A stretch of 64,000 nucleotides of DNA from Aquanectria penicillioides (Eukaryota > Ascomycota > Sordariomycetes > Hypocreales > Nectriaceae): contig PYIU01000009.1 of assembly GCA_003415625.1 (NCBI GenBank), positions 2,170,001 to 2,234,000 of the forward strand. Direction: 5' to 3'. The position numbers and the translations under genes were made by a program. Every line of letters begins with the position of its first letter. Position 1 is the first letter of the stretch. Positions 21,873 through 32,858 of the stretch are shown in pieces. The notes under the pieces are model-generated. The model did no database searches and was not told the DNA's origin. It was given only the letters and a program-made list of their open reading frames with translations.

Positions 21873-24293
21873 CGAGATATCTAGGAGCGGGTAGAGAGCG
21901 CGGGAGGTCGGGGAGGAGGCTCGTCCATTGCTCGAGATATCATGGAAAGCTGACGAGGAGCAGCACCACCGGCACCAGCAAACAGGAGCAACCGAGGGAG
22001 ACAAGAGAGGCAAAGCAAAGGAAGGGAGAGGAAGGGAGGAGAAATGCAGGGACCGCGGCCGGGGAGGGGTTTCCTCTTCTCTTATTGTCGATGATTTGGC
22101 TGTTTGCAGGCGGGCGAAGACGGCCAAAGAAGTTGGTAAAGATGGTGATGCGGCTCTGCTGGAGCAGTAGATGGATTAGATGGAGGTGGATTCATTTGGA
22201 TTGAAGGGAAAGCTTGGGTCTTTGGTTGTAACATTTACGCTTTGGGTCTGGTTGCGAGGCGGAAAAGTGGAGGAGCCGAGGACTTAGCTGTGGGAAGGAA
22301 GCTTGGGCCTGCGGCCGCTAGAGAGCTAGTGCGCCAGTCGTAGGGAACCAACACTGAGACTGAGGCGGGCGAAGGCTACCTTGGTGACACAAGAAGCGAT
22401 ACATCAGAGGAGGCCCTGGCGGGAACAACTCATCGCGACGCGCTTCGTGCTACGTGCGGCGTACTACCGGCCTACGGTCCCCCGTAAAACGTCGGCCCTC
22501 CCCCCCGGGCCCCAGCCTACACACACAGGCATCTAGGTTGGCATCTGCGCATCTGCTTCTGGTACTGCGCTGCTGCGTCCGTGCTCTCATTTGCCGTCGG
22601 GAACGAGGAACCCCCAAAGGAGATCTTGCCAGCCGTCGGCAAAACGGGGGTTCCATCCCAGCGGAGCGAGCCCACCTGCGCATGGGCAGCATGATATGAC
22701 AGCCATGCTGCTGCTGACAGCACCAGGGATATGCTGCAAGCGCACCTCCAAGGGCCCCGGCACTGGGGCTCTGGAGCTGCCACTCGCTGTAACGCGCTGT
22801 AACCTGGCTCCACCGGCGACTAACGTACATGGGGAGGGGACCGCGAAGAACGCTGAAGCAGACAACCTCCACACTGGTCTGGCCCGGGCCTTTCTAACAG
22901 GGGCCAGGAGTTTTTGGTTGACAGGGCCCCTCCATGGGCGGCGACGACGGCCATACCTATCCATATGGGAAGTGGTGCAGTCGTCTATTCCAGGATGAAA
23001 AGTGGCCTGAGTGTGTTTGATAGGGCCGGATGGAGAGGTCCAGATAGATGGATAGATAGCCAGCCAGCCAGCCAGCCAACCCAACGACCGTCAGGTGCTG
23101 CTTTAGCTCTTACATGTCCCAGACATTTGACATTGGCAAACAAGCCAGCCTGGCCGGCCACGCTTCGGCCACGCTTCGACCACTCCCCACACGACGAGTG
23201 GTCCTCTCCACGTCGCTCGCGACAGCTCGCTGCGATTGGGGTTCTGGCCGTGGAGCTCCCCACAAAGAGCCTCTTGTTCTTCACAGCGAGGTGGAGATTT
23301 AGCTCGACTCCCCCCCGCCCGCTGCTGCCGTTGTGCCGGAGGTGGAATCGTGGACCATTGGGTCCTCTCCCTCTGCCTCTCGCCAGCCCGCTTGCGCTCG
23401 TCTGGCGGGCTTCACAGCGAGTGGCAAGCCACACATGGGGGGCCAGCACGCTGAGAGAGGATACGCACATGGAGATTACATTGGACAATTACGGATAACC
23501 AACCTGCCGCCTCCGTACATACCGGTATAGTAGTACATATAGTAGTAGCATACAGTAACTACACCCGTACTAGTATCAGTCTGTGGACAGCCTGAGGCCA
23601 CGCAGGCTCAGAGCCGCAGGCGCACGTGCGGGCAGAGGCGGGCACAGGCGGGTGGACATTGGTGGCACCCAGCAGACAGGGAGTGACAAGTCGTTTGTCA
23701 CTGTACCTCGTCGCCATCGTCGCCGCCGTCTCCATCATCAACACCACCACACCACAAACCACAACCCGGCTTTCAACTTGCTCCTCCCCCACTCCCTCCA
23801 CTGCCTCCTCCACTCCTCTGCCCGGGGGGTGTGCGGTTTTCAATGGCGACGGCATTGGCAATGGCACCTATCGAATCCATCTTGTCTTCCAACTGGGTCG
23901 GACGGGGGCCGTGAAAGGTCCCCTCTTTCTTTGGCCCTTGGATCCTCCTCCCTCTTGGGCTTGGGCTTGATCTTGGGTCTTGGTTTGGCCCGCCGTCCAT
24001 CCAGTTGCAGTCTCGGGGCTCCAGTCTCTGGTCTCCAGTCTTTTGCTTTGCTACGGAGCACGTACGTCGGTCCCCAGTACCCTCCCTCTCATCATGCCAG
24101 CCCGCTGGTGGAACTCACTCATTGTCTTTTTTCTTGATGCGCGGCAATAAACCTCGCTGCTCGCTGCACCGCATTTGCGCTCCAGGGCCAAAGACTGATA
24201 AGCTGCCCATGCCGCATCTCGCCTACACCCATTTCCATTCTCCCGTTTGGTTCCGTTCCCTACCCAGTCTTTCCTCGGCTGGCGGGATTCTTT

Positions 24294-24350
24294 CATTGAT
24301 TGATTGATTGATTGATTGATTAATTGATTAATTGATTAATTGAATGATTG
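24294..24350. repeat. (ATTG/ATTA)n tetranucleotide repeat
   Basis: About a dozen tandem ATTG units with ATTA variants in the presumed promoter region of the DUF6590 gene. Confidence 0.9.
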
Positions 24351-24406
24351 TTTCTTTCGATTGATTTTTTGATCATCTTCCTGATTGACCCCATCTCCCG
24401 CCTGCT

Positions 24407-24475
24407 TCTTCTCCTCCTCCTCCTCCTCCTCCTCCTCCTTATCCTCCTCCTTATCCTCCTCCTTATCCTCCTCTT
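24407..24475. repeat. (CTC)n triplet repeat with TTATCC interruptions
   Basis: Pyrimidine triplet array of about 70 bp. The strand asymmetry (all C/T) makes it a candidate for triplex or open chromatin formation upstream of the DUF6590 gene. Confidence 0.85.
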
Positions 24476-24880
24476 CCGCTTTCCGTCTTCCCGCCTTGGG
24501 CTGCTCTCGCCCCATTGCTGCTGTCGACGACAACGACGACGACCACAAACGTCGACGTCGACATCGCCGTTGCTTCAGCTCCTCCTGCGGCCATGCGGAC
24601 GGATGCCGGAGCTGCAGCACCACCACAGTTTCCTCCTCCATCAGCGTCACCGGCGGCACCACCATCACAAGAGCACGAGGTCCGGCTCGAGCATATGCGT
24701 CCCTTAGTCTGAGCCCACCCGCGGATCTGACTTGCGCCGACTGGCGTTGGACCAAAAGGAAACATCCAAGGCTACGGCAAGCCCGCGACATTCCGCAGCC
24801 AAAGAGAAGTGGGCGACACGACGGAACCCGACCCAAGACCCAGGAAAGATACCCGGCATACAGACATACATACTTGCGTC

Positions 24881-24915
24881 CATCCCTCCATCCATCCATC
24901 CATCCATCCATTCAG
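24881..24915. repeat. (CATC)n tetranucleotide repeat
   Basis: Tandem CATC units followed by degenerate CATT units, non-coding. Confidence 0.85.
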
Positions 24916-25452
24916 TCATTCATTCATTCACTCATCCATCTATACATACCTACATAACATTACCTGCCTGCCTGCCTGCCTGCTTCCCTTACCTACCTCC
25001 CTCACGCCCACCCACCGGCACCACGCCAACACAACCAAGCGAGGAGCCAACGGGAGCGTTTTCCATCTTTCCCCGTGCAACCAGGCCGCAGCACCTGTGC
25101 CCGGCTCGCGTCTCTCCTGTCGCTGAGCCGCATGATCAACTGCCTCCCGGTTCACCTTTTGTCGGCCTGATTTTACAAAAACCCCCCCCATCTGTCATCC
25201 CCCTTCCCTTAGCCTGGTGCCTTGAAGCCTCAAAGCCTTGGGTCGTGAGTCCTTTGAGACCCGATAGCCTTAAGCCTCAAGCCTGGCCATAATCCAACCC
25301 AGCCCAACCTGTCGCGCTTTGGTCTCTGGCTTCATTACCCGTGCCTTCCGCCTGTCTGCCTGCCTCTCTTCTTGTCCGCTTGATTGTTTTACATTGCTCG
25401 ATTGCGTGGATGCTGCCCAGCCTTTGTACTCGTTCCCGGGGAAGATGCTACC

Positions 25453-27196
25453 ATGCATAAGCCTAGCAAGACAAGATGGGGCGGCTGGTCGGATTGGATT
25501 TGGAATCCAGACTACCAGAGATACTATCGCCAACGCCAGGATAACGAAGGTTCGCACTCCCCGACCTTCTTTGTTGCACCTTGGCATCCGATGTTAACCA
25601 CAAACCTGCAGGTAACTATGACTACGAGTGGCATCAAGATGCTACCCCGACCATCAAACTCCGCGCGATGCCTCCGGCATAGATCTAGACGATCTTGCCC
25701 AAAATCTTCATGATACTCATCTGCAAAGCCCTCCCTCCTCCGCAGGTTACGATACGTCTCAATGTATGCCGTACTCTTTTCCACGTGTCGCTTGATCGAT
25801 CCATGCAGCCGTCAATCAATTAGAGCTAACATGCAGCCTCCTGTAGCCACATCCGAATACGCCATTGAGAGCGGTTCTCCACGACACAAGACATCTAAAT
25901 CATCTTCATCGAAATCTAAATCAAAGTACAAATCGTCTTCCAGCAGGTCCAAGGGGAAAAACCGCGTCTATCAGGACGATGGCGACGATACTGAGCGAGA
26001 AATTTCGCATAGCGGGTCTTACCGATCTAGCATCCCCGAGGAACAACCTCAACAGCAGCAGCAACCTGGTAAGTCGGCTATTTGAAGGCCCTGGGAAGCC
26101 ATGCTCATACCTTTTGATAGTCTGGGACCCCGAGCCCACCCAGTATTATTATTCTGGACCCAATCCGCAGCAACAACAACCACAACCACAAGATTCAGCT
26201 CCACAATATGAAGCGGGTGCTTTTGACGCGGGTGCATATGATGAACCTGAGGATCCCAACCTAGTTGCTGCCATCGCTGCGAGCAAAGTTTACAACGACG
26301 GCCACCAAAGTGCCGGCGAGCCATCAAGTTCATCAGCATATGGTAGGTTCTTGTCACCTCATGTCTGGAGTTTTAACTAATTAACTTGGTAACTTGAAGC
26401 ATACGATGATTATGAAGACGAGGGCCCACCTACCCCTCGCGCAGGATCGTCCCCCACCCACATTGCAGCCACCGACGGCGAAGCAGAGCAACTAGATCCC
26501 CGTAGGTGCCACACACAGATGATGGAAACGACAATCTTGCTCATGGATTCACAGGATATCGCGTCGAGCATTCGAATAAATTCCAGCCCGGAGAGGTACG
26601 TGGGTCGTAGTTATGAGCATCAACTGTCGCTAATAGGAATGATAGATATTCAAGGTCCTCTGGTGCGAGCCCCAAGGTACTGGCAACGACACCGCGCCGT
26701 CAGTGTCAGATAGGCAGGAGTACAGGGATAGATTTGGAGGCAAATTCTTTGTGGGATTTCGCCGATTCATCGTGATTGCAAACGATCAAGGCCACTGTAC
26801 CTGCGTGTATGTCAAGGTCAAAACTCGAGCTGTCAAATAAATTTCGCTGACCAGTGCAGGCCCATTCTCACATATGGCGGTAAGGCATGCAATAAAAGGG
26901 GTGTCAAACCCGAAAAGCATGGCATCGTCTACGAGAGAGGCAACAAGGCGAAGCTTCTACCTGGAGAACCCAAGCTCGGCTTCGCACCCGTCAAAATCAA
27001 CATTTACCAGGACGGTGAGAAACTCAGCAGGGAGTCTCGAGTCAACTACTCAAAGTTAGTGACGGTTGAGCACAACGTCAAAGTCTTCTTTGTTGGTCGC
27101 ATTGTGGCTTCAGACTTCGAAATGGTCGCAGATGCAGTCAACAGATGCTGGGAGGAGAAGATTCACCACAAGAGGCACTTCGGCAGTGGTCGGTGA
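25453..27196 (+). CDS. DUF6590-domain protein, eight exons, N-terminal frame problem
   Basis: Fungal protein with a C-terminal DUF6590 domain, molecular function unknown. Exons: 25453-25549, 25612-about 25763, 25837-26068, 26121-26342, 26400-26501, 26555-26595, 26646-26806 and 26860-27196. From exon 3 on all junctions are GT...AG and in frame. N-terminus WSDWIWNPDYQRYY... and GNYDYEWHQ fits the Trp/Tyr-rich start of the family. The middle is Ser/Lys- and Gln-rich (SKSKSKYK, Q runs). The domain starts about FQPGE, IFKVLWCEP, runs through GKFFVGFRRFIVI and ends CWEEKIHHKRHF. In exon 2 the frame reaches a stop after KLRAMPPA. Reading GIDLDDLAQNLHDTHL needs a two-base shift at the CGCGCG of 25662-25667, so exon 2 and its donor are uncertain. 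The domain half is intact. Confidence 0.82.
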
Positions 27197-28859
27197 GCCC
27201 GGGTTCAACCCCCACACACACCCACGTTCCCCGATGCCCTCATTGTTGGGGGGCATCTTGTTCAGGCGCCTCTTCAGCGGCACCCAGATATAAATACGTT
27301 CCTCGGGGACAGAGGCCTAGCCGGCAGGCAACCCTGTGAACCCTTTTTTTTACGACGTTATGACGACAAGCTACGGCTCAGATGAGGTTTTTTTTTAGGG
27401 GAAGTAGAAGCCGAGAGCCTGGAGGAGCTGGTGCTCGGTGGGTCTTTTTTTTTTTGTCATTTTTTATCATCTTGTCAGATGTGAAAGGATTACAAATCTC
27501 TGCGCATCTCGTCCGCAGCATTTCAGTGTGTCGGAAATTTATATTCAGCATACGAAGCAACAATTGTTGTGTTTCGTTTGGTTTCTTATCGTATTGGATC
27601 TTGTAGTTCAAGTTTCATTCGATGCCTTCTTTTGGGCGGCTCTTGTCAACTTTCGGGTACACCACAACAGGCGCGGAGTCGAACCGGGAGGAGTCACGGG
27701 ATGGATGGCACCATGAACCTTCGCATCGCCAGGATTTCTTGTCTTGTACCGAGGGAGAAACGGCATTGGGAAAGGAAGTACAGGCGGAACAGTACTCACC
27801 GGGTCAACTGCAGCGGATCTGTCGTGAGGCAGGGAATGTTTATTCTTTGGTGTGCGTGTGTGTATATGCGTCCATGTCCGTCCGTCTGTCCATTTGCCTG
27901 TCTATCTCTACGCACGCTCGGGTGGTATTGAGTTTCAGTGATGATGAATCTGCGATTTGTGTTTTTTCCCCCCGAGGCATGATATCAAAGACGCTAGGAA
28001 ACACGGAAAAACAAGATCAGGATAGGTGGCAGATTGAGGATCGCTTCTCCTTTGTATTTCTTGAATTGACATGTCTGAAGATTGGAGACTAGAGTGGGCA
28101 TCATTTTTTTTTAAGTGACGAGATATGGCATCATCCCTCATAACCCTTGCCTTGTCGGCGTCCGTGCCACGACTATGACGATGACGGTGACGGGCCGAGG
28201 CAGCACTGGGTCCAGCCTCGAAGATATGCGCCGGGAGTATGCAACCCCTCTTCGGCCCATTGTTGGTTCAGAACGTCGAGCTACCTACCTTGGCCGGTAA
28301 TGGAGCCCGCGCAAACGAAGTCTAGTAGATATAAACCCGGCGAGCTAATCGATTGTTTCTCGTCCTCCGAGGCCATTGATAGTGAGTGTTCCTAACAATG
28401 GGGGCTCTTCGCAAACAAGCCAAGCCGAGCCTTGACCCACAGTACGCCATGAGCCTCGGCATGTCTTCCCCGCAACGGCCGAGACGCCCAATGCGGTCAC
28501 TCCCCCACACGGATTGCCATGAACGACATAGGTGTATATATGTGTATATATTTTGTCTTTTTCTGGTGTCTCCTTTTTTCTTTCTCACTCTACCTCTCTC
28601 TGCGACGGCGACTGAATCTCTGTCAGATCTTAATCTAGTGGATTTCTGCTGACCAAGGAACCATCTTTCCAACCCTTTTTTTTTCCTCCTTCTAGGACGG
28701 CGACTGGACCAATTTTTGGCTGGGCGGTCTTGTCTCACTCAGTGACGTGCCGGGCTTTCGTCACTTGACTTAATCTCATCACATCACATCACATCACATC
28801 TCGCCTCGCCCTCCCGCTCATTCTCGCATTTGCAAACAGTAGCCAGCGCGTTGCCCATC
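27197..28859. other. intergenic
   Basis: No supportable gene. T-rich runs at about 27343-27352, 27388-27396 and 27446-27463, a short (ATCAC)n repeat at about 28778-28800 just upstream of the SDR gene, and a TGACGT hexamer at about 28742. The 3' UTR of the DUF6590 gene and the promoter of the SDR gene should lie here. Confidence 0.55.
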
Positions 28860-29870
28860 ATGTCAGAAACTCACCTCCACGATTTCCCCTCGCTCTTCTC
28901 CCTCAAGGGCAAGGTGATCGTCATCACCGGCGGTTCGCGTGGCCTCGGCTTGCATGCTGCATCTGCGTGGGTTCTCCCTTTTTCTTGCACTTTCTGGCCT
29001 CGGAATGGGAGGATTGGTTGTTGCCCGAAAAAAGAAAAGAAAATTACAAAGCCAATAGTCATTTCTTAACTTATGGTTCATGCGAGCAAATCCAAGCTAA
29101 CTCGATTCGCCAGGTTCCTCCAGGCTGGCGCCTCAAAGGTTTTCATCTCGTCGCGAAAGGCAGCCGCTTGCGAGGCCGCCGTCAAGGAGCTCAACGCACT
29201 GCCCAACCTCCAGCCCGGCGCCGTCGCCATCTCGGTGCCCGCCGACTCGGCGACCGTCGCGGGCGTCCAGAAGCTGCTGGACCAGGTCAAGCAACACACG
29301 GACCGCATCGACGTGCTCTTTGCCAACGCGGGAGCCACCTGGGGCGAGGCCTTTGACACGCACCCGGACGACGCCTTCGCCAAGGTCATGGACCTCAACG
29401 TCAAGGCCGTCTTCAACACCATCCGCCTCTTCACCCCGCTGCTGCAGAAGAACGCCTCGCTGAAGGACCCCAGCCGCGTCATCATCACCGCCTCTGTCGC
29501 CGGCCTGGGCATCGGCACCCTGGGCAAGCAGGGCACCTACGGCTACTCGGCCAGCAAGGCCGCCGCCATCCACCTGGGCCGCAACCTCGCCATCGAGTTG
29601 GGCCCGCGCCACATCACCGTCAACTCCATCTGCCCGGGCTTCTTCCCCAGTAAGATGTCCAACGGCCTGCTGGCCTTGTCAGGCGGCGCCGACCAGATCG
29701 GCAAGGGAAACCCCATGGGCCGTCTAGGCATGCCCGAGGATATTGCCGGCGTCGTCGTGTACTTGGCCAGTCGGGCCGGATCGCACGTCAACGGAGAGGC
29801 CATTGCCATTGACGGAGGAGCCATGTGGGCGCGGGGAGAGCTTTCGGCTGCGGGAGATCACAAATTGTAG
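28860..29870 (+). CDS. SDR-family oxidoreductase (3-oxoacyl-ACP reductase/RhlG-like)
   Basis: NAD(P)-dependent short-chain dehydrogenase/reductase of 287 aa, the usual length for a classical SDR. Exons 28860-28966 and 29114-29870, with a 147-bp intron (GTGGGT donor, TTCGCCAG acceptor) that falls just after the cofactor-binding motif. Visible features: TGGSRGLG at residues 23-30 (cofactor binding), NAG at 107-109, and a catalytic tetrad Asn131, Ser163, Tyr180, Lys184 (YSASK). The Ile-Cys-Pro-Gly-Phe-Phe segment follows the active site and IDGG lies near the C-terminus. No signal peptide, so probably cytosolic. The substrate cannot be told from sequence; database entries of this type are often named after RhlG, which does not prove a role in lipid synthesis. 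Codon use is strongly GC-biased in exon 2, unlike the intergenic surroundings. It faces the methyltransferase gene tail to tail, 263 bp away. Confidence 0.95.
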
Positions 29871-30133
29871 AAGTAGAGACAGCCAGAGATGTCTAGTAGG
29901 GGGGGGGGATGACCATGTATGATACAGGAAACAGGAGTTATTGCCAAACAGTCATCAAATACAGTTACAACTCCAAGGGACTTAGGTAGACTAGATGTGT
30001 CTATTCTTTGTGGACGCTCTAAAACAAAAATATGACAAATTTCCTTTCGCGTATCTCTCGCTATGTGTAAATGTGTAAATCCCATTTTAGGTCGTTCCAA
30101 TTCGTCTCTTTCGCGCCTTGATCTATCCATCCT

Positions 30134-31642
30134 TCACTTTGCGTCCAGGGGCTTGCGCGCAACCCAAGCGCTGGCCTTGTACGTCGACTCCAAAAGGCTC
30201 TCGGTGTCTTGGATGTAAGGGGCTTCAATGCCCGTCTGGCGCCACTCGACGACGAATCCCATCTTCTCAACGAGGGCCATGACCTCGTCGTCGGACAACT
30301 CGAAGCTGCCCGGGTCTGCGATGCCGGACGAGCTGTTGTAGTCGTGCTCTCCATCTCCATCATCATCGTGACCGTGGTTACCGGGGGCGTTGTTCTCAAA
30401 GTGCCACAGCAAGGGGCCAAAATTGATCAGGACACCGCCGGGGCGCAGACAGTGCAGAATGACCTCGAGGTACCGGATGAGGTTAGGAGCGGTGTCGAGG
30501 AAGAAGACGGTGGCGACGGCGTCGTACTGGTCCTTGTGCTCCTCGTCGGCGTACAGACAAAGGAAGTCGGCGGCGCACATGGACATGGATCCAACGTTGG
30601 GGAGACCGGCCAGTTTGCCGGCCGGGTGGATGTCCGGGACGGTGTAGCTCCGTAGATGGTTCTGCCGGGTTTTGTGGTTGGAGAAGGTATGGATCCAGGG
30701 GAAGATGGTGTGCTGATTGGCCGATGTGCATCCGTTGAGGATGTAGGACGAAGCCAGGAGCTGGTGATAGGAGATTTCATTGCCCTCAACCGTGTATCCT
30801 GCAGCGCACAGATCGAAGACCAGCCTTCCGAGACCGGCTCCGGGAACAAGGACACTCAGGGGCCCCTTTCGGGCCATTTCTCCTTCTCTGCCCCAAGGCC
30901 TTCATCACAGGGCCATAGCATGCCTCGCGCTCAGAGGCTCCAGCCTCGGTCCAGTCCCGGTAGAATTGCCGGATAGTGCTCCTCGCCTTGTCGGTGTCGG
31001 CGTGCTTGGCGACGCCAGCCCACTCATGGGGCATCTGGAGCTCAGAACCATCATCCTTGGGGGCGATCGAGCGGAAGGACTGGAGACCAAACCTCGCGAT
31101 GGTGCGGGCGAACTCGGCATTGGTGTCAATGGCGTCATCGGTCTTCTCGAGAGTGTCGAGGAAGTTGAATGGGGGCTCGGAGAGCAGCTTCCAGTGGGCC
31201 TGGGGGAGGGCGTAAAAGGACTGCCGGCGGAGGTGGGTGACGTTGAAGTGGGCGACTTTGGCATACTGGCTATTGGGCGTCTCAGCATGACAAGTCTGCA
31301 TGGCAAAGTCTGGCCTGGGAGGAATGGTCCAGGTGCGCAGACAACGATGACGGGTTTACAAGGTTGGGTCAAGTAAGAATACGACCACTAGGTCGGCAAA
31401 AACACAAACATCCTCGGGAATATCAAGTCGTCGAGTTGAGCGGGGCATGAAGCCATACTCGCCCAAATCGCTCGTCATAAAGCAAAACTCATCCTCTCCT
31501 CGTCTTGCACTCACAAGAATGAATCCAGCGCACAAAAGACGACGCGGACTTCCTCGGGGTCCTCAATATTCTCCTCGACGCCGCCCCAGGCGCTTCCGTC
31601 GGCGGGTATCTCGCTCACTTGGTCATCCCTGGGGTGATCCAT
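30134..31642 (-). CDS. carnosine N-methyltransferase family protein (N2227-like), one apparent frameshift
   Basis: SAM-dependent methyltransferase of the N2227/CARNMT1 family, which methylates carnosine-like or related imidazole groups; the fungal substrate is uncertain. Exon 1 is 31642-31515, then a 245-bp intron 31270-31514 (GTGAGT donor, AATAG acceptor) joining LDSFF to QYAKVAHFNVTHLRRQSFY, a hallmark of the family. Exon 2 is 31269-30134. The frame changes by one base near ACYGPVMKALG, where the plus strand has CCCC at 30891-30894; removing one base restores one frame of 420 aa and an exact codon count. After that come the SAM motif VLVPGAGLGR (about 182-191), GNEISYHQLL (about 205-214), the post-motif CAADFLCLYA and GPLLWHFE. 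A homopolymer sequencing error is more likely than a dead gene, since everything else is intact. Divergent from the Poc4 gene. Confidence 0.9.
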
Positions 31643-32382
31643 GGCAGCCTGCTCAGATATGCTCAACACTTTCTCCGGTCACATCAACTATTCATGGCAT
31701 GAAAAACGGAGAACCGAAGTAGAAGAGAGAATATAAAAATAAATAAAAAATGAGTAAGGAGATCCAAAATAGTTGCGAGGGAAGAGCGAAGATGAGAAAG
31801 AGAAGAAGAAGAAGAAGAAAAAAGCGAATGAGCCCACCGCAACCGAAAGAAAAAAGGCCGATGGGTTGAGTCAGTTAGCTTACTGCTACACGCTGCCCTC
31901 CGATGCAGGTGCGTTGATAATCATCCGTCGTTGTGTGGAGGTGGTGGCGGATTCCCACCGGCCAATGGCAGTCGTTGAGGGTCAGACTCAATCATGTGAT
32001 TTGACGTTTGCGGTTTCTCACTAGGAAGCTCAACGGTCACCACTTACAACATCGTCAGTTCCTCGAGAGGCGGTCAAATAGGCGCGTTCGTGTTTTCCTT
32101 CTTGAGTCTTGCAAACCGCTTCTCCGTCCGTTTCATTCTCCGCCATCGGACGCATTCCGGGATACATTCTGATCGCCGATTCCACGATCCTAGTATCCAC
32201 TATAAACCCCTCCCCCCTCACTCTCATATTCTGACATCCGTGGCCTTGTACTCTCCACGGCCGGTCTCTCTTTTTTTTGCCACACGGCGAAGCGGCATCT
32301 TTGCGACACGCGACACTAACCTGCAAGGAAACTTTAGCATATCTTGCATCTCACCATCTCCTCCAGCATCTCGTCCATCAGC
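31643..32382. promoter_or_regulatory. divergent promoter region between methyltransferase and Poc4 homologue
   Basis: 740 bp between the two start codons, with the genes reading outward. It contains a TATAAA at 32201-32206 oriented toward the Poc4 homologue, 177 bp before its ATG, and an A/G-rich block at about 31730-31850. No coding region is seen. Shared control is possible but unproven. Confidence 0.5.
32201..32206 (+). promoter_or_regulatory. TATA-like box
   Basis: TATAAA preceded by CCAC, followed by a C-rich stretch and then CT-rich leader sequence. Position fits the Poc4 homologue; it is a motif match only. Confidence 0.35.
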
Positions 32383-32858
32383 ATGTCGGAGACGATCCAG
32401 CTGTCAATTCCCCTCCCCGGTCACTTGACACTCGCATCTACCTGCGACTATCAACAAAGGCCAAGGTGGTTGTCTTATCCCTTGCAACAGCAACACAAGA
32501 CGAGCTTGCCGCCCCACATCCATGGGGTCATTCGTCTATGCCCTGCCCAATGTATGGCCCCATCAGCTGCTCAGGTGACACTTCGGAGCTAACCTTTGCG
32601 ATACAGAGGCTCGACGCGGCGCAGCCGCTGTCTACAACCCTTTACTCTACTGAGTCTACAGTGGAATTCACAACCCGCTTGGCGAAGCTGTTGGCTCGCA
32701 AGACCGGGCTGCCCGTCTATGTGACCAACTCGATGAGCTTTGCCAATGCCGGCATGGGCGGCACCGTGGAAGAGGAAATGGAGGCATTCAAGAGCATCGT
32801 CCAAGTAACGGTGGAGAAGCTGAAGCAGGCAGGCACTGTGGGAGCTTCTACTGAGTAA
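32383..32858 (+). CDS. proteasome assembly chaperone 4 (Poc4/PAC4) homologue, two apparent frameshifts
   Basis: PAC4/Poc4 pairs with PAC3 to help build the 20S proteasome alpha ring in the cytosol or nucleus. Family blocks appear in order but in three frames: MSETIQLSIPLP, then DTRIYLRLSTKAK, then MGSFVYALPN, a 55-bp intron (32552-32606, branch GCTAAC, acceptor ATACAG), then RLDAAQPLSTTLY, RLAKLLARKTGLPVYV and GMGGTVEEEMEAF. Two single-base losses explain the shifts, one in the CCCC at 32415-32418 and one at about 32517-32522 before ATGGGG. Adding two bases gives 423 nt, exactly 141 codons (140 aa), the normal small size of the family. Both sites are C runs, so assembly error is the favoured explanation. 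Confidence 0.85.

Larger units (their letters stand above)
21873..25452. other. intergenic, divergent promoter region rich in simple repeats
   Basis: Lies between the minus-strand proline-rich gene and the plus-strand DUF6590 gene, so it should hold both promoters. Simple repeats: (AGCC)n at about 23056-23081, (ATTG)n at 24294-24350, (CTC)n at 24407-24475, (CATC)n at 24881-24915 and (CTGC)n at 24963-24982. Open frames here follow these repeats and are not convincing genes. Confidence 0.55.

Noticed and set aside
28860..31642. Secondary-metabolite gene cluster (SDR plus methyltransferase)
   Set aside because: The methyltransferase belongs to the carnosine N-methyltransferase family and the SDR is generic. 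No synthase, transporter or cluster regulator is nearby.
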